This document shows positions 16,031 to 24,823 of a DNA stretch of 28,066 nucleotides, piece by piece. The stretch comes from Oligoflexaceae bacterium. GTDB lineage: Bacteria; Bdellovibrionota_B; Oligoflexia; Oligoflexales; Oligoflexaceae. The DNA is taken from assembly GCA_947474445.1 (NCBI GenBank), contig CANJJY010000008.1:1-28066 (forward strand), given 5' to 3'. The stretch's first letter is position 1. The number at the start of each line of letters is the position of its first letter. A program made the position numbers and the translations under genes. Under the pieces are notes generated by a model that did no database searches, had not been told where the DNA came from, and saw only the letters and a program-made list of their open reading frames with translations.

Positions 16031-16900
16031 ATGGTGGCTGGGTCTCGTATACTTTGGGGAGGTCACTTGGGGAGCTTGTCTTGGGACGCAGCTTTGGTCG
16101 TGGTTTCAGATATTCATCTGCAGAGTCCGGAAGATATGCGTGGGCGTCTGCTGCTTCGCTTGCTGGAAGACATCGCGGCCGAGCCACCAGAATACTTAGT
16201 TTTGCTCGGTGATATTTTCGACTTTTGCCTCGGTTCCCATCCCTTTTTTCAGCGGAAGTTTGCGGCCATCGGAGAGGCACTAAGCCGGGTGGCTGCCGCC
16301 GGAACGAAGGTACTTTTTATTGAGGGTAATCATGAGTTTAGAATGATCGATCTGCCTTGGCCGGGGGTCGACGTCATCGAAAATGGGACCTACACCATCG
16401 CGCTCAAGAGCGGCGTCAAAGTCCAGATGGCTCATGGAGATATGATCTATTCCCATCGCCGGTATAAAGCCTTCAGAAGACTCGTTAAATCTTCGCTCGT
16501 CACAGGCATTGCGCGTTACTTACCAGGTCCCTGGATGGACCGACTGGCCACGACAGGATCGGAAGTCTCGCGATCGGCAGACCAGTATCGAACCATTCAG
16601 CACGATCATATTCTCGGTGCGGTCGATCGTTGGCTGGAAAACGGTGCAGGCGATTACGGAATATTTGGCCATTTCCACGTACCCTACGCCGAACCTCGGA
16701 GGGATGGCCGGCTCGGTGGCGTCTACAGCGTGGAATGTTGGGATAAGCCCAACGTTTTGGCCTTTCGTCAGGGAGCTTTTTTTCGGCTTGAGTTTGAAGG
16801 TACTCATCTCGGCGACTGGAAGCCGGCCTTACCTTTGATTCGCTCGCATCTTCTAGCTGCCGCTTCGCGACCTCCTCAGCCCTTTCCTAGCCCAACCTAA
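16031..16900 (+). CDS. Metallophosphatase, UDP-2,3-diacylglucosamine pyrophosphatase (LpxH)-like
   Basis: The protein has the full calcineurin-like metal site: SDIHL, GDIFDF, GNHEFR, MAHGD and GHFHVPY in order. The HGD-x6-RRYKAFRRLVKS region matches the Y-x2-FR-x2-V pattern of LpxH, the enzyme that cleaves UDP-2,3-diacylglucosamine to lipid X in lipid A synthesis, so that role is likely. The 289-residue length is somewhat above the ~240 of E. coli LpxH, with a Pro-rich tail (RPPQPFPSPT). The start is uncertain: ATG 16031 has a weak ribosome binding site, while TTG codons near 16069 follow GGGGAGG and would still precede the first metal motif. The divergent acpP gene lies 167 bases upstream. 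Confidence 0.8.
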   Translation: MVAGSRILWGGHLGSLSWDAALVVVSDIHLQSPEDMRGRLLLRLLEDIAAEPPEYLVLLGDIFDFCLGSHPFFQRKFAAIGEALSRVAAAGTKVLFIEGNHEFRMIDLPWPGVDVIENGTYTIALKSGVKVQMAHGDMIYSHRRYKAFRRLVKSSLVTGIARYLPGPWMDRLATTGSEVSRSADQYRTIQHDHILGAVDRWLENGAGDYGIFGHFHVPYAEPRRDGRLGGVYSVECWDKPNVLAFRQGAFFRLEFEGTHLGDWKPALPLIRSHLLAAASRPPQPFPSPT

Positions 16901-16915
16901 GCTCTTTGAATGTGA

Positions 16916-17044
16916 TTAAGCCGCCTGCGAAGGGGCCTGTGCTTCTTCTGGGGTTCCGGATCGCTTTTCGCCCCAGAGACAAAGAGCGACGACTGCCAGA
17001 GGAATCGCCAACAGAATCAGCGGCTCTAAGGCGTCACTTATCAA
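16916..17044 (-). CDS. Possible 42-residue single-pass membrane microprotein
   Basis: On the minus strand, a frame starting at TTG 17044 and ending at TAA 16916 encodes a short protein with a clean hydrophobic helix (PLILLAIPLAVVALCLW, about residues 8-24) followed by GEKRSG and a Pro/Ala/Gln tail. The charge pattern (acidic N-terminus, basic after the helix) is plausible for an inner-membrane peptide. There is no strong ribosome binding site and the start codon is rare, so it may be chance. It fills most of the 226-base gap between the LpxH-like and DUF3052-like genes. No function is suggested. Confidence 0.25.
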   Translation of the reverse strand: MISDALEPLILLAIPLAVVALCLWGEKRSGTPEEAQAPSQAA

Positions 17045-17126
17045 GACTCATGCCACACTAGGGATCTTCGATTTGCCATAATATGCTAGAATGAAAGCAG
17101 GGAAAGCTTGATCGAGGTGCCAGGGG

Positions 17127-17525
17127 ATGGAAACTTGTTCGGCCGCTTTATTGCAAAAATTAGGTGTAAAAGACGGCAAAGATGCTGTTTTCCTTCACGT
17201 TCCCCCTGACGTCCAATCGCAATGCGCGGCCATCCCTACGGGAGCGAACGTCTCGCAGCAGCTGGGCAAAGCCCATGACATCATTTTTACTTTCTATGAA
17301 TCCAGCAAGGAGCTCAAAAAGGAGCTCCCTCAGCTCAAGCAAGCGATCAAACCGAGCGGCATGATCTGGGTTTGCTGGCGCAAAGGAAATATGACCGACG
17401 TAAGTCGTGATTTAATTTGGCAGTTAGGCGAGGAGTGTGGACTAAGCTCAGTTTCATCCATCGCTGTGGCCGATGGATGGGCTGCGATGAAACTTATGTA
17501 TCCGAAATTAAGGCGCCGCGGTTAG
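17127..17525 (+). CDS. DUF3052-like protein
   Basis: The 132-residue soluble protein resembles the DUF3052 family, small proteins of unknown function: an N-terminal LLQKLGVKDGKDAVFLHVPP (Rossmann-like first strand and loop), a central KAHDIIFTFYESSKELKKEL, the conserved KPSGMIWVCWRKG, and a C-terminal VADGWAAMKLMYPK. The fold resembles a trimmed methyltransferase-like sheet, but no SAM motif is evident. GAGGT about 8 bases before ATG 17127 supports the start. It ends 24 bases before the convergent outer-membrane-like gene, with no clear terminator between. Confidence 0.75.
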   Translation: METCSAALLQKLGVKDGKDAVFLHVPPDVQSQCAAIPTGANVSQQLGKAHDIIFTFYESSKELKKELPQLKQAIKPSGMIWVCWRKGNMTDVSRDLIWQLGEECGLSSVSSIAVADGWAAMKLMYPKLRRRG

Positions 17526-17549
17526 AAGAGCATTTCGAGCGGTGGAGAC

Positions 17550-19310
17550 TTAGAGCCGGACATGAGCGACCACACCAAGCGAGAGATTGACCATATCAAG
17601 CGATCCCTTGGAGAGTTTCCACGAGCCCTTGTCAAAATTGAAAAACCCACCCCATTCAACTTCTTCCGGTTTTCCGCGCATCAACGCTGTCGCTCCCAGC
17701 TCCATTGTTGAACCGCTGTCGAGATCACGTTTTTTGCCCGATATTCCCGCAGTTCCCTGACCCCATAGGATATAGGTGAGCTGAATATCGTAGTCGATCG
17801 TTTGCACCCACTCAGCCACATGCCGACTGCCCTGAAGATGAATAGTTGGGCCAAGAAATAGACCGTCGACCCCTCCAAACTTCTCTTTTTTTCCACTGAC
17901 ACCCAAGGTGTCGAGTCGAAGCAAACCGCCGATGAGAACACGATTGAGACTGGGAATGCGCGCCGTCATCGCCTCGAGAGGGTGGAGGGCTTCGGCCTGT
18001 GCATTGAAGCCGGTGTATTCGCCTTTAGATGTATCGCCCGAGCGAGCACCGATACGATACCATCCCTCCCAAGCATCGGTGAGTTGGTGATTCACCCGTG
18101 CATCGAGACGGTTGATGAAAAGGTCAGGCGTGCGACTGCTGACTTTTCCTGCACCGCTGTAATTGAAGTTTTCAGTGATGGCGAAAATATGAGCGTCTTG
18201 AAAATGAATAGGAAAAAGATCGTCATCTGCGGTCGCCTCCGCTCCCGACTTCTCGTCCGGAACGCCGCGGGCCAAACCTTCTTCAACTGTCGGCTGAGAT
18301 ACACCTTGAGGGGCGGAGGGTGTTGGCTCGGCAGGCGATGCCGCGGCTATGCGCGCAGGAGCTGGGGGCGTGGGGAGGGTAGCCATTTTCTCGGCCGCGC
18401 TACCGAGGGGCTTAGGCGTTTCACCAACCGCTTCGACTAGGGCGCTGTCTTTAGATACGGGAACGTATCGCTGGTCTTCGGCCTTGGGTGCCTGAAAATT
18501 TCTGCGGGTCGCGATGTTGGCAACGCTGGCACCATCGCCCGTTCGTATGGCGTTCTCATAGGAGAGAGAGGTAATCACGGCAATCGATGACTGGGCCTTA
18601 CTCTCGATGACCTTGGCTTTGCCGAGGAGTTTTTTATCGAAGCTTAGCCAGGATGAGTCGACAGGATGAAGCGATTTCAGGGTGAAGTCATAAAAACTAA
18701 CTTCGTCCCCTTCGAAGATATTTTGTTCGCTACCGCTCGAGAGACTCAAATAACGTCCCTGAATCGAGGTCACGAAAACATCGATGGGATAACGGTTGAG
18801 AGTTCGAAAGAGCAGATCCTGCAAACGCTTGTCGATTTCCGCCGGTGAAGCGGCCAAAAACCAGGCGTAAGGGACTCGATCGCTCTCACTGATATAATTG
18901 ACTAGGTTGGGGCTGAGCAGGCGTACCGTCCACAGCATCAGATCGCTCTGCCCCGTGACGGTCAGGTTGAGGACACCATCGATTTCGTATTCTTCGAGGA
19001 GCTCTTTCCTGCCCTCTGGGGTGGCCCACAGGTCAGAGGTGATGACGTCGTTTGTGAAGTAGAAGCGTTTAGAAGCGCGTGCTAGGGGCGAGAATTCTTC
19101 GTCCAAATGCTTTTTGAGCTGGGCAAAGGGATGCCCTTCGGGGAAATGGCCTTGCCAATAGACGGGCATGACCGCCACATGCTTGATGCTGGGAAGTTTG
19201 TTGTCGCTAGGCATCACCGCTGCCGAAACGCTGGTTGGCAGGGTGCTACCCAACAAAAGGGCCGACAGGCAGAGGCAGCCCCTCAGCATCCAGACTGAAG
19301 CTAAAGGCAT
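17550..19310 (-). CDS. Exported, probably outer-membrane protein of the prkA operon
   Basis: I do not recognise a named family. The 586-residue protein has a signal peptide (hydrophobic core about residues 10-25, likely cut after SVSA near 31). The N-terminal half (about 40-290) is a periplasmic-type mixed domain opening with HVAVMPVYWQGHFPEGHPF. A Pro/Ala-rich linker (about 305-360) follows. The last ~200 residues contain alternating aromatic/polar strands such as WYRIGARSGD, VEWGGFFNFDKG and LSLGVVAHVRL, compatible with an outer-membrane beta-barrel. It begins 2 bases after the spoVR stop, with GGAGAAG inside the spoVR end as ribosome binding site, so it is translationally linked to prkA-yeaH-spoVR. 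That suggests a cell-envelope output for this stress module. Confidence 0.6.
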   Translation of the reverse strand: MPLASVWMLRGCLCLSALLLGSTLPTSVSAAVMPSDNKLPSIKHVAVMPVYWQGHFPEGHPFAQLKKHLDEEFSPLARASKRFYFTNDVITSDLWATPEGRKELLEEYEIDGVLNLTVTGQSDLMLWTVRLLSPNLVNYISESDRVPYAWFLAASPAEIDKRLQDLLFRTLNRYPIDVFVTSIQGRYLSLSSGSEQNIFEGDEVSFYDFTLKSLHPVDSSWLSFDKKLLGKAKVIESKAQSSIAVITSLSYENAIRTGDGASVANIATRRNFQAPKAEDQRYVPVSKDSALVEAVGETPKPLGSAAEKMATLPTPPAPARIAAASPAEPTPSAPQGVSQPTVEEGLARGVPDEKSGAEATADDDLFPIHFQDAHIFAITENFNYSGAGKVSSRTPDLFINRLDARVNHQLTDAWEGWYRIGARSGDTSKGEYTGFNAQAEALHPLEAMTARIPSLNRVLIGGLLRLDTLGVSGKKEKFGGVDGLFLGPTIHLQGSRHVAEWVQTIDYDIQLTYILWGQGTAGISGKKRDLDSGSTMELGATALMRGKPEEVEWGGFFNFDKGSWKLSKGSLDMVNLSLGVVAHVRL

Positions 19311-19312
19311 CG

Positions 19313-20809
19313 CTACATCTTCTCCACGCTATGGCTGGAACCGTCGAAGGAAACGCGACGCTTGACATCCTCGATGATCGTTTCGATATGGACGGGACGT
19401 TGCCAAACCTTAAACAGGTTTTTGAGGCATTCCAGCGTAAAATCATGTTTGAGATCGTTGCCTTCGTGCAGATGCTCGAGAAGTAACTCATTTCGATTTT
19501 TGAAATTGCCGTCTTTCACACAGATGATGGGCTGACCAAAATTGGTAAGTTGCGACAGCATCTGGTGCTTAATTTCAGCAAAGTTGCGGTTGCTGATCAC
19601 GTAGCGATTATTGCGTCGATCGAAATCGTATATGAAGAGTTTGTGCTCGTGACAAAAGTCCTCATCTAGGTAGCCATCGATGAAAGTAATGTCATTGTGA
19701 ATGCGTCGCACTTCGAGCAGTTTCTTGTCGCCCAGCATGGTCTGCTTGTCCCAATCGGCCCGCGTCTTAGGATCGTCGCAATTGACGTAATCAATGCCGA
19801 ATTGTCCCTTGTCCCAGCGTCGTTTGATGTGACGCAAGAGCTCGAGGCCAAGCTTGTAGGGATTGAGCTGGCCCGGCGCCGCAGCGACAACACCAGAGTG
19901 CTGGTCGCAGTAATCGATGATTTCTGAGTCAGCCAGCGGGTGTATTTCCGTCATCATGCGGCTGTGCCAGTAGGTGGCCCATCCTTCGTTGAGGATCTTG
20001 GTTTGTCCTTGAGGAGCAAAGTAATAGGACTCATCTCGCACGATGCCGAGGACGCGCTTCTGCCAGTTATTCAGTGGAGCGTATTCGATCAAGAACTTCA
20101 GAACATCTCGTTCGAGAGTTTCAGGGAAGCCGTGCTTCTTTTTGACTTTTTCATCCTGCTTTTGCTGCTGGGAATCGAGAAAGTCTTTGGGGTTGATGTA
20201 GCTATCCATGTATTTTTTCGAACGGAGCTTATTGACCGGATCTGCCCGATACGACTCTTCTTCGTCTGGCGGCTCCGGACGCCGCGTCGGTTGATTGAAA
20301 GGCGCGTAGATATCGATGAGGTTCTCGAGCGATAGGCAGCAGTCGACAAAATCTTCGACTTCATCGTGACCAACGTCTTCGATGTAGCGGCGAATGACGG
20401 AGGCATGATTGGCCATTTGATCGAGCATTTTGCGATTGGTGCGACTGAACCAATAGTTATTTTTGAAAAAATCGCCGTGCCCAAACACATGAGCAATGAC
20501 CGTTTTCTGCGAGACCATGTTATTAGCTCGCAGAAGGTAGGCATAAGTGGGATCGTTATTGATCACCATTTCGTAGATGACAGACAAGCCGTAGGTATAG
20601 CTCTTCGAGAGGCGCTCGTATTCCATACCAAAGCGCCAGTGAGGATAGCGCGTTGGAAAGCCTCCATAGGCCGCGATCTCATTCAGCTGCTTATAGTCTA
20701 CGAGTTCAAAGATAGTCTCGAAGAAGTCGAGGCCAGCCCCCCGTGCCGCTGTATAGAGAGAAGCTGCGATATCGCGGAGCTCTGGGGTCAACTGAGTATT
20801 GTAAACCAT
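19313..20809 (-). CDS. spoVR: SpoVR family protein
   Basis: SpoVR/YcgB proteins are of unresolved biochemistry; they affect spore cortex in Bacillus and belong with PrkA and YeaH in many non-sporing bacteria. The 498-residue length is normal. Recognisable marks are WRFGMEYERLSKSYTYGLS, IYEMVINNDPTYAYLLRAN, AHVFGHGDFFKNN, and NEGWATYWH, whose His/Glu residues have been likened to metal sites. The start ATG 20809 has AAGGA about 9 bases upstream, within the yeaH end. It is followed after 2 bases by the exported protein. Confidence 0.95.
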   Translation of the reverse strand: MVYNTQLTPELRDIAASLYTAARGAGLDFFETIFELVDYKQLNEIAAYGGFPTRYPHWRFGMEYERLSKSYTYGLSVIYEMVINNDPTYAYLLRANNMVSQKTVIAHVFGHGDFFKNNYWFSRTNRKMLDQMANHASVIRRYIEDVGHDEVEDFVDCCLSLENLIDIYAPFNQPTRRPEPPDEEESYRADPVNKLRSKKYMDSYINPKDFLDSQQQKQDEKVKKKHGFPETLERDVLKFLIEYAPLNNWQKRVLGIVRDESYYFAPQGQTKILNEGWATYWHSRMMTEIHPLADSEIIDYCDQHSGVVAAAPGQLNPYKLGLELLRHIKRRWDKGQFGIDYVNCDDPKTRADWDKQTMLGDKKLLEVRRIHNDITFIDGYLDEDFCHEHKLFIYDFDRRNNRYVISNRNFAEIKHQMLSQLTNFGQPIICVKDGNFKNRNELLLEHLHEGNDLKHDFTLECLKNLFKVWQRPVHIETIIEDVKRRVSFDGSSHSVEKM

Positions 20810-20812
20810 AGC

Positions 20813-21922
20813 TTAGCGTCCTTTACCGAGAAAGACCTTTAAGGCATCCATGATGGCTTCCCGGTCCTTGATTTGGCAGGTGGTGATCCTCTCGTTGGCT
20901 TCGCCGAAATGCTTATGTAGATCCCGTAGAAACTGTCCCGAACCATAGCGCGACTCAACTTGGCCGTAACAGAACATGTTGGAGATAGGCAGCAAACTCG
21001 CTTCGAGGATGCGCATACAATCCGCAGTATCGTTGCCTGACCAGTTGTCACCGTCAGAGAAATGGAAAAGGTAGATATTCCATTCCATGGGATTGAAGTT
21101 TTCCTCGATCATTTTCAAAGCCAGCTTATAGGCGGAGCTGATCAAAGTTCCGCCCGATTCCTTAGTCTTGTAAAATGTATCGGAGTCAACTTCCCGCGCC
21201 GTCGCATCGTGGATGATATAACGCCGTTCCAGGCCGTTATATTGGGTGCTAAGCCAAGTATCGAGCCAGAACGCGGTCAGTCGAACAATTTCTTTTTGCT
21301 CATCGCCCATCGAACCTGAAACGTCCATCATATACAGAATGACGGCATTGGCGACTTTCTCGTGGGTGATCCGATAGGAACGATACCGCTTATCCTCTTT
21401 CGTCGGAATAATGATGGGATTGGCAGCATCATAATCACCGTTGGCGATACTTCTTTTCAGAGCTTCTTTGTAGGTACGCTTGAAATGCCTGAGCGATTCC
21501 GGCCCCTGCTTGAGAATCCCTGAATATTTGTACTTCTTATCCTCAATATTCTCTTTGCCGCGTGGCTCGATCCGCGGAAGGGCGAGCTCTTCGCCAAGAA
21601 TCTGAGCCAGCTCTTCTAAGGTGACGTCCACTTCGAGAGAATGCTGACCTTCGCCCTCGCCCGCTTCACCTTTGCCCGGCTGAGGTTGGCCTTGGCCGAT
21701 CGAGTCGCCGACCTCACCTTCGCCCTGACCGACTCCGCCCTTTTCCTTATTGCCGAAACTGAAGTGGGGAATATCGATGCGAGGAAGGGGAATGGTGATT
21801 CGTTTATTGCCCTGGCGACCTACCAGATCGCCGCTGCTGATGAAGCGGCGCAATTCTTTTTTGATCTTACCGCGGACTATTTTTCTGAACCGGTTGAGAT
21901 CCGATTCCATTTTCATGGCCAT
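20813..21922 (-). CDS. yeaH: YeaH/DUF444 VWA-like protein
   Basis: This 369-residue protein is the YeaH/DUF444 partner of PrkA. Residues about 50-110 form a Gly/Glu/Gln-rich low-complexity region. A von Willebrand A-type domain follows with the metal-dependent adhesion motif DVSGSMGD near residue 195, and HFSDGDNWSGNDT near 300. I chose ATG 21922 because AAGGGGA lies 5 bases before it; a longer frame from 21985 would begin inside the inverted repeat and lack this signal. The stop is 3 bases from the spoVR start, showing co-translation. A 171-base gap with two inverted repeats separates it from prkA. Confidence 0.92.
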   Translation of the reverse strand: MAMKMESDLNRFRKIVRGKIKKELRRFISSGDLVGRQGNKRITIPLPRIDIPHFSFGNKEKGGVGQGEGEVGDSIGQGQPQPGKGEAGEGEGQHSLEVDVTLEELAQILGEELALPRIEPRGKENIEDKKYKYSGILKQGPESLRHFKRTYKEALKRSIANGDYDAANPIIIPTKEDKRYRSYRITHEKVANAVILYMMDVSGSMGDEQKEIVRLTAFWLDTWLSTQYNGLERRYIIHDATAREVDSDTFYKTKESGGTLISSAYKLALKMIEENFNPMEWNIYLFHFSDGDNWSGNDTADCMRILEASLLPISNMFCYGQVESRYGSGQFLRDLHKHFGEANERITTCQIKDREAIMDALKVFLGKGR

Positions 21923-21980
21923 CTTGTCCCCTTCGCAAAGTGTCTCGGTCTGGGTGCGCTGTGCCCTCTTTGAGAAGCCT

Positions 21981-22014
21981 TGCATAAGCCCGAGAGTCCT
22001 GGGGCTTATGCAAC
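21981..22014. repeat. Perfect 12-base inverted repeat between prkA and yeaH
   Basis: TTGCATAAGCCC and GGGCTTATGCAA are exact complements separated by a 10-base loop. The hairpin lies 59 bases upstream of the chosen yeaH start and after prkA. There is no T tract on the minus strand, so it is not a plain terminator; an mRNA-stability element, a partial terminator or an operator are possible. Confidence 0.8.
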
Positions 22015-22063
22015 GACGTCTGCTGCCGGTAGCTCTGGGGCGGATCTTTGTGGATGCAACGAG

Positions 22064-22084
22064 GGGGGCGCCATGAGCGCCCCC
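22064..22084. repeat. GC-rich 8-base inverted repeat just after prkA
   Basis: GGGGGCGC and GCGCCCCC flank a CATGA loop. It starts 10 bases downstream of the prkA stop. On the minus strand no T run follows, so it could act as a 3'-end stabiliser of prkA mRNA or a Rho-assisted stop and not a classical terminator. Confidence 0.7.
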
Positions 22085-22093
22085 TTTGGTCTC

Positions 22094-24157
22094 TTACTTC
22101 TTATCTTTTTTCATGACATCACCGCGAGCAAAGACGCTGGCGACAAAGCCGAGCGCATCATTCGCACAGATTTCGCAGTAGCCGTAGTTCTTGATCAGGC
22201 GATTCTTAACCACGTCGATTTTTGCTTGAGCTTCCTTGTCGACGACGTTGGAAACCAAACTTGTCAACTTGATCGTATCTTTCTGATCTTCGAAAAGCTT
22301 GAGCTCGAGCGCCTTGTGCAGGCGTTCGTTCATACGGAAATCAAAAACTCGACCTTCAAGAGCCAGAGCGCCAATGTAGTTCATGATTTCGCGCCGGAAA
22401 TCGTCCTTGCGCGATTCAGGGATGTCGATTTTTTCTTCGATCGATCGCATCAAGCGCTCATCAGGCTCTTCGGATTCACCTGTGTAAGGATTTTTGACTT
22501 TTTCCTTTTGAGTATAGGCCTTGACGTTGTCGATGTAGTTGCCGCAGAGCTTCTCAATCGCACTTTCATCAGCCGATATCGCTCGCTGAACCTCGTGCTT
22601 GACGATGTCTTCATATTCCATCTTAACGACGGCAAGCAGTTCGCGGTAACGCTTTCTGGTCTCTTCATCTCGAATCAAGGAGTGAGTCTTGAGACCCGAT
22701 TCCATTTCGTTGAGTAGAATGAAGGGGTTCAGACAGCCGATACCTTTGTCGACGACGAGAGCATTAGAGATTTTATCCTGGATATAGCGAGGACTGATCC
22801 CCTCCATTCCTTCGCGCGTCGTTTCCTTGCGCAGCTCTTTGACGTTGTCTTCGGTAAATCCCGGAATCGATTTGCCATTATACAACTTGAGCTTCTGCAT
22901 GATGGTAAGATTGGCCTTCTTGGGCTCTTCCAATCTTGTCAAAACAGCCCACATCGAAGCCATATCGAGCGTATGAGGCGCTATATGGATGTGCGGAACA
23001 GTTTTGGGGTTGAAATCCTTCTTATAGATTTCAACTTCTTTATTCAATCGCGTGATGTAGGGAACATCGATCTTAACTGTACGGTCGCGAAGAGCTTCCA
23101 TAAATTCATTGCTCTGCAGCTTCCGGTATTCTGGCTCGTTCGTGTGACCTATGATCACTTCATCGATATCAGTCTGGGCAAACTTTTTAGGTTTGATCTT
23201 GTGTTCCTGGCTCGCGGTTAGCAAGTCATACAAGAAGGCGACGTCAAGCTTCAAAACTTCGACAAATTCGATGATGCCACGGTTGGCGATGTTGAATTCA
23301 CCGTCGAAGTTAAAGGCGCGAGGATCAGAATCCGAACCGTATTGTGCGATTTTTCGGTAGTTCAAATCGCCCGTCAATTCAGTTGAATCCTGGTTCTTCT
23401 CGTCTTTCGGTTGGAAGGTACCTATACCGATCCGGTCCTGCTCGGAGAGGATGAGGCGCTTGACCTTGATGTGGTTGTTGACCATTTTTTCCCAATCACC
23501 GCGGTAATGATCGAGAAGCTTGTTGTTGATATGACGGCAAGCCGGGCAAAGATCACCTTCAATATAGACCATTTCGGCGCGATCGAGATTCTTATTCAGA
23601 ATGTCGAGTACGGAACGGCGGCGATCAGCGGGAATCAAATGCAGAGGCTCTTCGTGCATGGGACAGGAAAATTCGTTGTCCATGCTCAAGACGTCACCAA
23701 TGTCGATCCACTCGTAAGTGTAGAGGGAACCTTCTGGGATTCTTGAATAAGCCTGCAAGCCCTTCTTAAGCAAACGAGCGATCGTCGACTTTGCCGAACC
23801 GACCGGACCGTGCAAGAGGATAACCCGCTTTTCAGGTCCGTATTTCTGAGCACCGGCCTTGAATACGTTGACCAGTTTGTTCAGATGAATATCGAGCCCA
23901 AATACGGCGTCTCGGCCGTTGTCGAAAGGGTCATCGAAGAACTTCCAATGAAACATATCTTTCTTGTATTCGGTGTAAGTGTCATAGCCATAGCTGGCTA
24001 TCATATCGTAAACGCGTTGGAAAGCAGTCCGGGCCACGTCCGGTTGTTCAATCACCATGTTCAGGTATTCTTTAAATGAACCTGACCAATGCAATTGTTT
24101 GTACTGGTCATGAAACTCGTGCTGCGTGATGGCGCTGATTAACTTGCTCGCATCCAT
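22094..24157 (-). CDS. prkA: Serine protein kinase PrkA (YeaG)
   Basis: PrkA is an AAA+-related Ser/Thr protein kinase linked to starvation and sporulation-type responses. The 687-residue protein, slightly longer than E. coli YeaG (644), has Walker A in HGPVGSAKST at residues 116-125, the upstream FGLDIHLNKLV segment, and the conserved cysteine pairs in CPMHEEPLHLIP and CPACRHINNK. The stretch SPRYIQDKISNALV and a C-terminal helical domain also fit. The start ATG has AAGGGG about 5 bases upstream. It is the first gene of the four-gene operon and is preceded by a 665-base gap that must hold its promoter. Confidence 0.95.
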   Translation of the reverse strand: MDASKLISAITQHEFHDQYKQLHWSGSFKEYLNMVIEQPDVARTAFQRVYDMIASYGYDTYTEYKKDMFHWKFFDDPFDNGRDAVFGLDIHLNKLVNVFKAGAQKYGPEKRVILLHGPVGSAKSTIARLLKKGLQAYSRIPEGSLYTYEWIDIGDVLSMDNEFSCPMHEEPLHLIPADRRRSVLDILNKNLDRAEMVYIEGDLCPACRHINNKLLDHYRGDWEKMVNNHIKVKRLILSEQDRIGIGTFQPKDEKNQDSTELTGDLNYRKIAQYGSDSDPRAFNFDGEFNIANRGIIEFVEVLKLDVAFLYDLLTASQEHKIKPKKFAQTDIDEVIIGHTNEPEYRKLQSNEFMEALRDRTVKIDVPYITRLNKEVEIYKKDFNPKTVPHIHIAPHTLDMASMWAVLTRLEEPKKANLTIMQKLKLYNGKSIPGFTEDNVKELRKETTREGMEGISPRYIQDKISNALVVDKGIGCLNPFILLNEMESGLKTHSLIRDEETRKRYRELLAVVKMEYEDIVKHEVQRAISADESAIEKLCGNYIDNVKAYTQKEKVKNPYTGESEEPDERLMRSIEEKIDIPESRKDDFRREIMNYIGALALEGRVFDFRMNERLHKALELKLFEDQKDTIKLTSLVSNVVDKEAQAKIDVVKNRLIKNYGYCEICANDALGFVASVFARGDVMKKDKK

Positions 24158-24823
24158 GCTAGCCCCTTGCTGGTAGTGGACAATTTCACTGCTGTCAAAA
24201 CAAAAGCTGCAACGGACAGTCGATTCCTAGGCCGGACGGGACCAAAACATCGATTGAGGGCGAGATGATCGTCCCGCTTCCCGATATTGGTTTTGTCGGC
24301 TCGGTCTCCACTATCCATATTTTCGTGTTATTCCACTCGTGATGTGAACCTCTTTAACAGAATATCGAGGAAAATTGGGTAAGTCAAAAAATGATTTAGA
24401 ACCCTAGAGTCATGCCTACGCCTTGGGTGGGAGTGCTCAGTCTGTTCTTGCAGTATGACGATTGACCTCAAGGAAGACATGTTCAGGTTCGGAGACTCCT
24501 TACCTAACATAAGGACCTTACCCTCTTTGTCAGTTGCTTGTCAGCCGCTGGCGCGTTTCTTTTTTAAGTGGGTTGGCGTGCAGGGCAAGATGGATAGAGA
24601 AGAATGCGGCCACCCTTTCGCAAAAGACACGTAGTTCCACCGGCGGAAGAACCCTTAGCATAGAGCAGATAGGTTAAAAACAGGTGAGAGGCGCCCCTAA
24701 GGAAATGGCATTGAACAGGCAAATGCGGGCTATGAGAGAATCACCGAGGTCTCTGCGAGCAACGCTAGGCAGAGCGGCATCTGAAGCAGGGACGACTGCT
24801 CCAAACGCATGGGAGAGAAGGTT
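24158..24823. other. 665-base region upstream of prkA without a convincing gene
   Basis: The gap separates prkA from the end of prfB; both are on the minus strand. A 60-residue minus-strand frame (24328-24510) and a short plus-strand frame ending TAG near 24828 are present, but neither has a domain, clear codon bias or strong ribosome binding site. A TTGACA hexamer lies on the minus strand about 40 bases before the prkA start without an obvious -10 partner. No tRNA, riboswitch or repeat is recognised. Confidence 0.45.

Noticed and set aside
21980..22717. 245-residue plus-strand ORF opposite the 3' end of prkA
   Set aside because: It covers prkA in antisense and starts in the inverted repeat; prkA has full family conservation across this span.
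24328..24510. 60-residue minus-strand ORF upstream of prkA
   Set aside because: Weak ribosome binding site, no recognisable domain and unremarkable codon use; kept only as a note in the intergenic entry.
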